Assembly (NCBI GenBank): GCA_022661535.1
Contig: JAKULF010000005.1
Span: 3,534,001-3,598,000 of the forward strand
Direction: 5' to 3'
Length of the DNA: 64,000 nt
Source: Eutypa lata
Lineage: Eukaryota > Ascomycota > Sordariomycetes > Xylariales > Diatrypaceae
Shown piece by piece: positions 11,799-22,498 of this stretch. The position numbers and the translations under genes were made by a program. The notes beneath the pieces were generated by a model, which saw nothing but the letters and a program-made list of their open reading frames with translations, was not told where the DNA came from and made no database searches. The first letter of the stretch is position 1, and every line of letters begins with the position of its first letter.

Positions 11799-13892
11799 CG
11801 GTAAGTAGCTCAATACAACCTGGTACCTTTAAGCCTTGTTTCAAAATCGGACGAGTTTTAAACAAAACGTATATGTTGTCGAGGCATGGCAATATGATAC
11901 TTTATATACTTGTAAGATGTAGCACTTGGATAATAGCATCCTATCTGTCTTCGTAGGACACTTCTATTGTCTAGCTAGTCCTGAAGACATTCTATTGCAT
12001 GTCATTGCTTTGACCATTACCACTGTTGTCTTCGATATCCACGTAAACAATGAGGATGTCACGGATTTGATACAAAGACTAATTCAAGCATGTGTATCTT
12101 TACAAACACGCCATACTCGCCTAGGCCTTCTCGGAAATAATATGACACACGCGGTAATTAGTTATGGCGTTATAAGCACGGTAAATCCCAATAGCTAACA
12201 AGAGGTTTATATCGAAGGTAAATTGTTTTTCCACACGGAATGAATATTCTGAAGATATATTTGATCTGCTAATATTCTATGTCATTGTTGGTTATTCGAA
12301 TGGGGGTGTATGGATGCTCACGTGAATTATTTACCTGGCATCAATCCTTCCCCCAAACACAAAATTCATAAAGGTCATAAAGTGTTAAATGTTCAAACCT
12401 TCGTAACATAAGTGATGGTGTTTAAAGTATCAAATGGGAAGATTAAAAGCCTAGATTATTTTAAGTGACGGTGTCATTGGCTACTTTTGTGACCTCTGCC
12501 AATACCCACCATAACTGTCTAAAGCTATAAGCAACTAGGACCTAATTCATCAGTATGCCCCTATCTAACACACCTAGTTATGGGGCCCGGCTGCTACTGC
12601 CTAACCCACCCCCATATAGGTACCACCATCAATATGCCCTCTAACTAGATAGTGTAATGTTACAAACCACCCATTCCAATACCCTGTCACATACCTTATC
12701 CGTACGTCACGTGATGATATGGATTGCCAAGGGAATGGAAAGGCTTGCCAATCCCAGAAGCTTTATATGAAGCTATTCAGAGTATATAAGCTGGAAGCAA
12801 ACCCTAGATAGTCACTCCTTTTAGCTCTTCAGCAATCAATCTAAGTAATTACCTTCACTCTCTTTTGTTGCCTTCAAATCAAGACCAGGAACAGCTCTTC
12901 CGTTACATGTAACCAGGTTGTTTATCTCCTGGTAAGGATTATAGGTGTGACAGCTAAGAGGTGGGAGGTAGGTGGTGACGAGTGGTGGCAGATGTAGTGG
13001 TAGCTAACATCACTCATAAATATTCCCAAAAGAAAAGCAGAAAAAATATTAAGATGTTGTTGTCGCATTGACTAAGGAAAGAAAACAGCGTCCTAGTGGG
13101 CGAAAGATCTAGACTAGACTATTAATCACCGTGGGTGTCAACTGGCACCTTAAGGTGGTAACATATTCATTCATCATGATCGCAAGGTTAATATTAAGGG
13201 CGTCTTTCATAAATAATTCGATAGGAAGGAGGGTGTGATTAAAGAGAGTCTTCCTCTTATATGATTTATCAGTTGGTCATCTCGAAGCGACCTCTAAACC
13301 GTGTCTGACTTAGGACACGTAACTAGCCAGTATCGTTATATTTCACTGACTGGTGATTAGATAGAGTGATGAGTCAAAACAGACGAAGGTGAGGAAGTTG
13401 TACGCCCATTAACGCCTGCCGTCTCCTACCATCTAAAGGTGAGCCACTCTCATATGCGCCATTTGTTAAACCTCAAGGAGGTAGTACTAATCAAAAAGGC
13501 CGAATCTACAGAAACCATCTACAGGTAAAAGGATGTTGCAATTTCTAAATCCTGGTATACAGATCCAGGGCTAGCTTGAACAAGCTAAATGCTAATTGTT
13601 GCCCCTATTAAATGCACACATATTTACCCTCGCTACAATAGTCTCGCAATTTCGATTGCTAGCATAATATACCGGTGAGTATATTACTACTCCGAAACGC
13701 TACACTATGTCTCGTATTGCCACCCGGCAGCAGGAAATTATATTGAACCTTGTATACATTTTACGAAGAACAAATGATGGATAACATATAGAAAGTATGT
13801 TGTGCTTTCTAGCTTATACTATCCAGTTCGAGAACAGCCGAGACCGTACATCGAGCCCAAGTCCAGCAGTCTCGCCACCACACTAAGCAATA

Positions 13893-14071
13893 CTATCTTT
13901 GGTATGGCCAGAAGGCAGAGTGACAAAGCTAACCATCTCTGACAACTATCAACACTGATAGAATATCCATTTTCAGGGAGCTTAGCCAATAGAATTTATA
14001 GGATTTCTCTGGTTCTAGTACGTATTAATGCGTACTTATGTCACTCTGCCTTATGGCCATACCAAAGATAG
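13893..14071. repeat. MITE-like inverted repeat
   Basis: Two 33-bp arms face each other, 13893-13925 and 14039-14071, with 32 of 33 bases complementary (both outer ends begin CTATCTTTGGTATGGCC). They bracket about 113 bp of AT-rich non-coding sequence with an inner palindrome near 14018-14037. The size (179 bp) and near-perfect arms fit a miniature inverted-repeat element. Flanks are TA on the left and CA on the right, so a TA target duplication (Tc1/mariner type) is possible but not intact. Confidence 0.6.
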
Positions 14072-16052
14072 CAGGCCTATCGAGGACGATACAAGCTATA
14101 CAAAATATACGAAGTCACCTGAGCTTTGCAACAGATATCGGCTATACAATTAGAATCCAACTACATTAAATTATCATCACTAGTTCGTATATCCGGCTAG
14201 ACCTGCGACCAAGGCCAGACTGTATGCGTACAGTCGCTTGCCTTTGCTGTTTACCTATGGGGAGGTGAACTCAAGGAATTTATTATCATTGTAAATTACC
14301 TTCATAGTTAAGAGTTTTATTTTATTTCAGAATTGCGGTTGCTATTTTTTCAACGTGCCATAGTTTCACGATCTAGCTATCCTATCGGCGACTAGGTATG
14401 GATCACTTGGTCTATGCCTAGCTGTTTTAATCGATCATACACTTTTAAAAGTTTTAGACGATCGCTAGGTGGCAAATAATTAAATCCAGCCATCTCGAAG
14501 TTTATCTGCCATAGGGATTTAAATATTCATACTGAGTCATTCATACCAATTGTGTACGGTGAAGGACCTTAAGAGATGATGTTGAGAACGTACTTTAGGG
14601 AGTAATAATAAGTCATTTATAAGATGTATTCATCATCGGCTTCTAATTAATTTTCTCGTTTCATGTTACGTCACTTTGCTTGATGTTGCAATCTAGCTAG
14701 TAGGCTGCTAGAAAGAAAGAAAATAGGTTATAGCCCGTGTTTCCCAAATCATAGACTACTCTACTTTCCGTCATAGACACGGCCGATGAGTGTATAAAGG
14801 AATAGGTTGCACTAATCGAAGGTACCTGACTCCCTCGATGGAAATACGTACTTGATAGCAGTCATGCTAAAATGCAACATAACTTCAATTCCGTCACTCA
14901 ACTGTGCTGACAAGGGCCTTGACACGTGATTTGTCAGCTACCTCCACCCCTTACATACGTCACGTCTAAGTTTCATTGCAAGATCGAGTTAATCTTGAGA
15001 AGAGTCATTGACCCAGATCTCTGGATCGCCCCCTGTCCCGTTTGCATGGGAACACGTTTTTATTTTCTAGAATATTCCTCTCCGTACAATATAAACTCAA
15101 GCCTAACATTAAAATAAACTTTGGCCTAACTTTTTAGTGCAAAACAAAAGTTCCTACGGAATCCTTTCCGCTCACATGTCAATACACAATGTCGTCGCCA
15201 AAAATGCTCGTCATTAAGAATCCGGATTTTAATTTATTTTGCTAAATCCCGCCCCCACGACGGGCACGCCCTTGATCTAACGGGAGCGGGCCAAACTTAA
15301 TATCTCGCTTATAAGTCCTTAACCAGGTCGACCGACAGCCGAACACTAATAGTTTGGTTGAGTGGAGTCTTGTTGGGAAATTGGTCTCTCCCGAGTCAGT
15401 CACAAGTCAGTGACCGATTCAAGTCTTTACTTAATGCCTTTCCGCCACTCCCCGCCCCCACGCTTCGACGCTTGTAGATAGCATTCTCTGCCTTCGACTT
15501 CGACTCTTATGACAATCTCGTATGTCGGCCAATGGTAGGTGAGGTTCAGCACCTACAAACATGTCTAGTGTCCTCACACCTAGTCTAGAATTATTGGTTG
15601 ACACTTGGAAAATACATCACTTACATACCTCCACCACCTACGTTCGGGCTGCTGTGATGCATACTCAGAACCGGAGGGATCCTGCGATTTCCCACATCCC
15701 GTTTTCCTTCCCTATCCATCTCTTCGGGACCGAAGAACATCTGATGGGAGGGCCTGGAAGATTAGTGCTAAGGTTGCTACTCTTAGCTAGTTTAACACTA
15801 TAGACGAGTCGGTCGTTATGGGCGCCGACATCGTTACGTTGCACATCGTGAGTACTGCCAATGACAAGATGCATTTTCATATTGTCTAGTAACAGAACGG
15901 TTAGTTAAAGGTGTGAGGGATGTGCTGTCTCTCATCTACGGGCATGCACCGTTACACATCATTGGTGGTTATGTGGTTTCTGGCCTTCTAGCAATATGTG
16001 GGCGTTCAGGTTGTCTCCAATCTCTTAAAACGATGGTAGTGGCGAACGCCGG

Positions 16053-16125
16053 CTACCTACCTAGACTATTTGCGTCGATCCGATAGGGCCAGTGCCGGAT
16101 CGACACAAATTGTCTAGGTTGGTAG
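16053..16125. repeat. 73-bp imperfect hairpin
   Basis: Arms 16053-16082 and 16096-16125 are complementary over 30 bp with about four mismatches and are separated by 13 bp. The core is TCGATCCG against CGGATCGA. It lies about 240 bp beyond the stop codon of the chitinase gene. It could be a tiny transposon remnant, a hairpin RNA or a folded 3' region; I see no evidence that decides. Confidence 0.6.
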
Positions 16126-16363
16126 CGATGTTAGTTGTGAGGACAAGAGAATTCTATTTTGAGGTCTCACGTTAAGGTCCCACGGTTAACTCCACTCATA
16201 CACCATATGTACCCCTTAACTGCCAAATATGAGACATTAGATTCTAGTTTGACGCATAATATATACTATGAAGTTGTGCTCACGCAGTGTGTATACCTCG
16301 TTCAGGATCGCTAATCAGGCTATTTTGTAACAATGTCCCAATGTAATAATGTAATTCAACTAG

Positions 16364-17584
16364 TTACGTATTAAGAGCCTCGTAGCCGGCTCGCACCAAG
16401 CTCTCGGGCCCCTTGATATCACCAACCCCGGTCCAATAGAACAGCCCACCCAATCCCTGCGATTTGACATATTCGGCCTTGTGCCTGACGGTCTCCGGGA
16501 CGTCGAAGGTGACGAAGCCCTTTCCGCCCTGGTCCTGGCACGGGTCGACGTAGAAGGCGGCGCCCACACTCTGGTCGATCTTAGCGCCGTGCACCCATTC
16601 GCGCGGTAAGTCAACATAGTCAATCTCCGAGGACGACTGGAAGGGCTGTCCGGGGCCCCGCGCGCCGCCAAAAGTCCGGGCGTACGCCGGTATGCCGAGG
16701 ACGATCTTGCGGGCAGGGAGCCCGCGCGCGATCACGTACTCGACAGCGCCTTTCCCCGAGCGGCGCAGCTCGGGGTGGATGTCCCTCTGGTTGCTACTGG
16801 AAGCCAGGGGAAAGAGCTTCGACTGGTGACCGCAGACCTTGGTCCAGGGCCCGTTGAAGTCGTAGCACATGAGGTTGAGGTAGTCGAGGGACCCAGCGGC
16901 CCTGGCGAGGTCGATGTGCTGGAGCACGTACTCCCCGACGGGCAGGGCGGTGGTCAGCTCGTACCGGGGCGCGGGCAGCTCGGCCCGCACGGCCTCGAGG
17001 AGCGCCACGTAGTTCTTGCCATCCACGTCGCTCTGGGGGTGCTCCCAGTCGACGTCGACGCCGTCGAGGCCAAAGCGGTCGACGAGCTCCCTGCAGGCCC
17101 TGGCAAAGCGCAAGCGGCTCGAGGAGTGCGCCGCCAAGGCGGGGAACTCCTTGCTGCCACTGCCGCCGCCGATGGACACTAGGGCCTTGGTGGTAGTAAG
17201 GCTGCTATTGTTGGGGGCCCGTTGTTGCTCCAGCTGTTGTAGCTGCCGCTGCTGTTGTTGTTTTACGTTGGACGACAGAGCCGAGAGACACCCCGTCGTT
17301 CCATCCGCGGAGATCTGGCAGTCGGCGTACTCGTCGAGGAACCGGAGGGTTCCATCTTCGTTGGCGAGCACGAAGGCGTAGTACACCCTGTTGAGGCAGT
17401 CGAGCTGCAGCGCCGACGGTGGTAGCTGCCTGTAGACGCGCCAGGACGGGTAGTATGCGCCATTGATGAAATCTCGGGTTTCGGACATTGTTGGAATCGC
17501 TGGAGTCCGACTAGTGGGGTATGTATATAATAGTAGAAGTAGTAGTAGTAATGGTACTAGTATAGGGCAAGTCCTGAAATTCAT
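16364..17584 (-). CDS. GH18 chitinase-like protein
   Basis: Intronless 406-residue glycoside hydrolase family 18 protein that would cleave beta-1,4 GlcNAc polymers. It starts at the ATG at 17584 with a hydrophobic leucine run (residues 8-20), a signal peptide or anchor, so it probably works outside the cell or in the wall. Residues 109-121 are Gln-rich. Family marks: KALVSIGG near 133-140 (the SxGG strand) and DGVDVDWE at 174-181, whose final Glu is the proton donor and is intact, with all three Asp of DxxDxDxE. Later come YDFNGPW and GLGGLFYWTGVGD. It sits next to a UDP-sugar dehydrogenase and a chitin-synthase-like gene, which suggests a shared polysaccharide as substrate (inference). Confidence 0.93.
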   Translation of the reverse strand: MNFRTCPILVPLLLLLLLLYTYPTSRTPAIPTMSETRDFINGAYYPSWRVYRQLPPSALQLDCLNRVYYAFVLANEDGTLRFLDEYADCQISADGTTGCLSALSSNVKQQQQRQLQQLEQQRAPNNSSLTTTKALVSIGGGSGSKEFPALAAHSSSRLRFARACRELVDRFGLDGVDVDWEHPQSDVDGKNYVALLEAVRAELPAPRYELTTALPVGEYVLQHIDLARAAGSLDYLNLMCYDFNGPWTKVCGHQSKLFPLASSSNQRDIHPELRRSGKGAVEYVIARGLPARKIVLGIPAYARTFGGARGPGQPFQSSSEIDYVDLPREWVHGAKIDQSVGAAFYVDPCQDQGGKGFVTFDVPETVRHKAEYVKSQGLGGLFYWTGVGDIKGPESLVRAGYEALNT

Positions 17585-18798
17585 GTAATATGTGGGACGA
17601 TAGTCTATAGGTGGATACAGGCTACGTAGATGCTAGGTATGTAGGTAGGTATATACTGTAAGTGAAATATCAAGTCAAGGACTCGCGGACGGATGGTGAT
17701 GATGATCAGATACACAAGGGATGCATAAGCATCATGCTGTGTGTGGTGACGACAGTGTCGCTGCAATTAATCGGGAGCAACGGTGGCTTTCCGATCGTCG
17801 CGAGACTTTTCGTGGGTAACTGTCGCCTTACGCTAATGACTGCCACAATATTAGTTCAGTGTAATACAACATAGAAAGGGGGCATACACCCATGGGCTCA
17901 GCTTGACCGAAACGAGTTGTAAGTAAGTACTTATCAGGTAGGTAGGTAAACTACCTAGACTAACAACATGTAGCTAGTCCTGTTAGTGAAGTAATCTCTA
18001 GCCCGAAAACGCTGACATCACTCGGTTTTGATCGATAACGTCAGATGAAAGACCCTTGACGACTGAAGAGGCCTAGTGGACACTACTACTTAGCTCTAAA
18101 CCTTAAAATTAACTTTAAAGTTTAAACTAAGGGACCATGACATGAGGTGGTTCCGAAGATTCGGAGACTCTCGGCAATAACACATGGCACGCATGGCTCG
18201 CACGCGATGACACGCGTGGCAGCAAATTTTCCCTGCAAGGGCAAGCCAAGCTAGAATTCTACTAGAATTCAACTAGAAAATCTTCTAGTGGAGGGATACG
18301 AATGTTCCTGCATATGCTTATGTAACGAATCTTCGCCAAGCAGTGCAAGTGTGTCACCGACCTCCGACATACCGTACCAAGCCACTGCAGAAAATCACAA
18401 CATATGGCGGGAGGGGTTTTATGTAGACGATAAACATATTCGTCGACATACACTTATACCTGCATGTAAGGGGGAAAAAAGAGTATGAAGGAAAGAATCT
18501 TTTTGGGGTGCAACTGAAAAGCCACATAAGTCTGTAACCTCATTAGATACCTAGATTTAATCTGAATCACTGCATATTTATGTAACAGTCATGGGAATTG
18601 TTGTGAGCAGATTGGCAGATTGGTTGGTGTATGTAATAGAGAAGTCTCAGTATGTTGATGAAATAGTTTTATTATTGGAGGAAATACTCCGTGTAATACA
18701 TGATTGAAATGATATTTTGCTTGTGTGAACGCCCTTGCCTGAACAATTTCCCGCTATGAAATTCCACCAAGTACAAAGGAAAAATGCGCCTGTAACTA
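17585..18798. other. intergenic
   Basis: Promoter side of the chitinase gene and 3' side of the dehydrogenase gene. It contains short TAGG-type repeats near 17640 and 17935 and a repeated CTAGAATTC motif near 18251-18275. No gene seen. Confidence 0.5.
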
Positions 18799-20343
18799 TC
18801 AATTCCGGTACCATTTCTCTACCTTGACGTTAGCAAGTGTATCCAAGATGGAGAGGTCCATATCCTTCTGCTTGAATGAGACAATGATCATGTCGAACAA
18901 TTCTAGCCCCTCCTTCGTCCAGTGCTGCAGATCCAGGCGAGGAATAGTAGGTATGGCTGATTGCTCGACAAAGGGATCGGCGAACATGATCTCAACCTTC
19001 CCTGAGGTGTGGAGGGTCTGCGCAACTTTCAGCCCGGGTGAGTTGGTCAAGTTCGACTGGCCCGGCTTGAAGCCAACGCCAACGACTAGCACTCGTGGTT
19101 GCATGGCGACCGTCGATCCTGAAACATCTGAATCATCCGACTCCCCTAGCGATGATGGTCTTGGCGAGCTTGTGTTTGAGCGTCGAGTAGCGTCCGAGAG
19201 CATCCTCACGTTATCGTCCGTGAGGCTGTTCAAGGTGCTGGTCGCATGTAAGACCTTGTCATCCGTCAGAACGCCACCTGCGCAACTGTCCTCCCACGTA
19301 AAGGGGTCTTTGGCTAGGCTCCGGTCTTGCTGGTTAGTGTCGAACAGAGCATCAATGGCTTTCTCAGCAATCCTCGCTGGCCGCTCCTCCATTCTCTCGG
19401 TAGCAGCCTTCAGTAACGGGAAGCTGCTATTGGAAAGAAGGTACCAGGGGTTCACGGGGATGCAGTGTCCGCCAAGACCGACACCAGGCTCGTAGGGCAT
19501 GTAGCCAAAGGGCTTCGATGCTGCAGCTCTGGAGACCTCGTAGGGATCAATGCCGTGAGGAACACAGGCATCTGCCATCTCATTGGCGAAGGCGATGTTC
19601 ATCATGCGCTGACAGTTCTCGTACAATTTCATCATCTCGGCAACCTCGGGCCTGGTGACAGGGACGAGGGTGTCAAAGACCCGAGAGTACAGCTCTTGGA
19701 TAGCGTTCAGGGAACCCGGCGCGACATCATCTAGGCCGGACAAGATCTTGGGGATCTTCTCCACTGGGGGCTCAATGCGGCCAGGATCAACTCTCTCCGG
19801 TGACATTCCAGCGAAGAATCCTCTCCTCTGGGCCAGGGGGCCAAGCAGCTCTCGGGTCATCCCGACAGCGACGGAGCTCTCGATCACGACTGTGGCGCCA
19901 CTTCGAGCGTACTCTGCTACATTGTCCAAGGCACTTCTGATGTATGACGTGTCGATGGACTTGTCTTTTGAGACGAGAGTTGGCACCGAGACCAACATAT
20001 GCGTCGCTCGGGTCAGGTGTTCAGGGTTTGTCGTTAATGTGGCGTTTGTGCCCTCGGACTGAAACTGTTCTCTAAGGAGCTCAAGGCGGTTCTCGCTAAC
20101 GTCGAAGCCGAGGACTTCGTAGTGGCGTGAGAACGCCTGGATGAGATGGGTTCCAACGTAACCACATCCTATGACGGCGACTACTGTCTTCTCATCAGGG
20201 TCTACCGATCCTAGGGTTGTAATGTGCAAGTCTTGGCATTGAACTACCGGCTTGTAAATGGGGTTTGATGGAGCAACCTTATGGATTGTGGCGTTGGTGA
20301 ATTGCTCCATGGGGAGAGTGCTGTCCAGAGTAGAGGCGAACAT
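18799..20343 (-). CDS. UDP-sugar 6-dehydrogenase, WecC/WbpA-type
   Basis: Intronless 514-residue cytosolic NAD-dependent dehydrogenase that oxidises the C6 alcohol of a UDP-sugar to the uronic acid. The Rossmann motif GCGYVG is at 59-64. The central domain has EMMKLYENCQRMMNIAFANE near 236-255, with the catalytic Lys near 239, and GLGGHCIPVNPWYL with the catalytic Cys at 294. GGHC rather than GGSC places it with the WecC/WbpA branch (UDP-N-acetylhexosamine dehydrogenases) rather than classical UDP-glucose dehydrogenase. The C-terminal nucleotide domain (RVLVVGVGFKPG) is separated from the core by a Ser/Thr/Asp-rich insert of about 75 residues, unusual for bacterial relatives. It is transcribed away from a chitin-synthase-like gene. 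Confidence 0.93.
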   Translation of the reverse strand: MFASTLDSTLPMEQFTNATIHKVAPSNPIYKPVVQCQDLHITTLGSVDPDEKTVVAVIGCGYVGTHLIQAFSRHYEVLGFDVSENRLELLREQFQSEGTNATLTTNPEHLTRATHMLVSVPTLVSKDKSIDTSYIRSALDNVAEYARSGATVVIESSVAVGMTRELLGPLAQRRGFFAGMSPERVDPGRIEPPVEKIPKILSGLDDVAPGSLNAIQELYSRVFDTLVPVTRPEVAEMMKLYENCQRMMNIAFANEMADACVPHGIDPYEVSRAAASKPFGYMPYEPGVGLGGHCIPVNPWYLLSNSSFPLLKAATERMEERPARIAEKAIDALFDTNQQDRSLAKDPFTWEDSCAGGVLTDDKVLHATSTLNSLTDDNVRMLSDATRRSNTSSPRPSSLGESDDSDVSGSTVAMQPRVLVVGVGFKPGQSNLTNSPGLKVAQTLHTSGKVEIMFADPFVEQSAIPTIPRLDLQHWTKEGLELFDMIIVSFKQKDMDLSILDTLANVKVEKWYRN

Positions 20344-22498
20344 TATGTTGTGTGTGTAGGAGGTGTGAAAATGAGACTCTGGTATTGAGTACTAAGGAAC
20401 TTAACACGGGACAACTGAAGACAGTTGTCTAACTTATAGGTTTGAAGGGAATGCCCTGGTATTAGGAATGGGTAATAGGGTTGTGGTTGGATATGGGAGA
20501 ACAGAAAATACCAATATTTGTCGAGACATATCAACAGATTAAATACCCATGGGCTCTAGAAGCCCATCAGCGTTTGAGGGGTCCAGGCAAGTCTAGAGTA
20601 GGCCTCGAACGAATCATCATGAATCGGTTACTCGTGTGATATTACTGAGTAACAACATAGCTGGCTATATCTTCCATGTCATGATGGCTATGGCTGAAGA
20701 AATCGTGCAACATCGCGCTTGATACGTATATTTTCCCGAGCAATGCACTACAGCCTTAGTCAGGGACTTAAACAAAAGGTACTGCCCCGTCCAAAATATC
20801 GGGTATAACTCATGTTCCAGAACGTCAAATAAAGTTCGGCCAGTCTGCTGCTATGTACCTAACTATACTAGTAGCATATGTTGTAGGGGAAGAGCCGCAT
20901 AAATACCATATTCATGGACTTGGTGGGGCTATGATATCCTCTCCCCCTTATTCAACGAACGGTTGTCGGACAAGGCGTTAGCCGCAACAAATTTGACTAT
21001 TATTCAACGGAAATAACCAGTTTCGACTGAAGTCTCGCCGTCGTTAATCGGCTAGATATAAACTTTTGCTAAGTTCCCTAGCGTAGAGGATACTAGATAG
21101 GTAGAGAACGAATAGGACAACCGATTCTTCCTTAGTATACAACCTCTTGAATCAGTTTCAATTAAAGTTTTCCTCAAGTTAGGTGTATGGTATACTAAGC
21201 GTATTTGTCCACGTATACTTGAGGTATATTCGCGGAATTTCAAGCTTAGGCACACTTTCATGACATTTGATTGGCTGAATTGGACAAATCAAATTGTAAG
21301 ATAGATAGGACAAGCCCCTTTATTTAACCTTTATTGTTGCTTCGGGGCCTTTCCGCACATATCAACGAGGCATTTCCTTGGTGGACTCAGCCAATGATAC
21401 TCTTGTAAAACATCGAAAGTTTAGTTAACTGGCTATTCCGCGAATACATATTAATACATGCATCCTACCTGATCGATCTACATAGAGCTACATGTAGGTC
21501 ATTACCATACCTACGTAATTACAAAACTTTCCTTCCATACAATCCCTTATTGGCTTTATTTCCGCCTTTCCTTAGTATTTCGTTAAATATTCTCCTTCTC
21601 TTATAATTCATTTATAATCTCCATTTCCTTATAGATAGGACCTCATTTCGTATCCATATGCTTCACAAAGTGTATTATAGTCATAGCTGTGGATTGAGCA
21701 GGTTATACGAAGCACCCTCACAAACGAGGTCGCAAAGATGCCAAGTCGTTTCGCCTAATTATACTTGAGGGGTTGACTCGGAGAGTTTGACACTTCCACT
21801 TGCACAGCATGAAGCATATGCACTATTAGTCATGTTGGGCAGTTTTTCATCTGTTTCTTAAAAGTTTATTTTCCCATAGCCGATCGACTGACTAGTTGGC
21901 AGTTTTCGGCATCGTAAGTATCCGGAAAATCCTCAATTTCCTTTTTCTTCTTTAAAGTGGAAGACACGATGTGCCCTCGTCATTTCGCGGACGCCGAGTG
22001 GCGAGAATCATACATTGGAATCATCCAGTAAGATCGGGTAGGGTTTCGAGCCTAGACTGCAGACTTTCCGAGCGTGCGGCTCTGGCCCGGTTGGAGTAAC
22101 GGTACCTAAACGCGGACCTGTCCGCCGAGCCCTACAGCCACCCTCCCTGGTCCAGTGGTTTTTCAGCTGCGCATTCCGATGATGCTCAGACTTATCGGAA
22201 CCTCTGTCATGAATCAGGGGTTGGCCCTTGCCACCCTTCCCCAGGTTATTATGCCAGAAGGATTCCGACTGGGTCACCCCTTCACCCTTTTAACCTATTA
22301 TTATCCATCTAACTTGGGGATTAATGATAATTTGTTTATCCGACCTATCCCATCCCATCCCATATTTCTACATCTTACACCTTTCTTTTTACTTCCTCAG
22401 TCTTCTGCTCGCTGCATTTTGAACTGAATCAGCATCTACACCCTTCGCACCTCGAATCATAATAGATCTATTTTGCTGCCCTAGGCTGGCACCGAGGA
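20344..22498. promoter_or_regulatory. shared divergent promoter region
   Basis: 2.15 kb between the start codons of the UDP-sugar dehydrogenase (minus) and the chitin-synthase-like GT2 gene (plus), so both promoters must lie here and they may be co-regulated. A pyrimidine-rich stretch near 22345-22395 (CCCATC repeats) lies just upstream of the GT2 start, as in many fungal promoters. No coding frame of note. Confidence 0.45.

Larger units (their letters stand above)
11799..16363. other. gene desert
   Basis: About 4.6 kb of AT-rich sequence with no convincing coding frame. It holds an inverted-repeat element (13893-14071) and a hairpin (16053-16125). A promoter-like stretch with TATATAA at 12784-12790 and a CACGTG-containing segment near 12708-12712 is followed only by very short frames, so it may be the front of a lost gene or a non-coding transcript. 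Confidence 0.5.
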
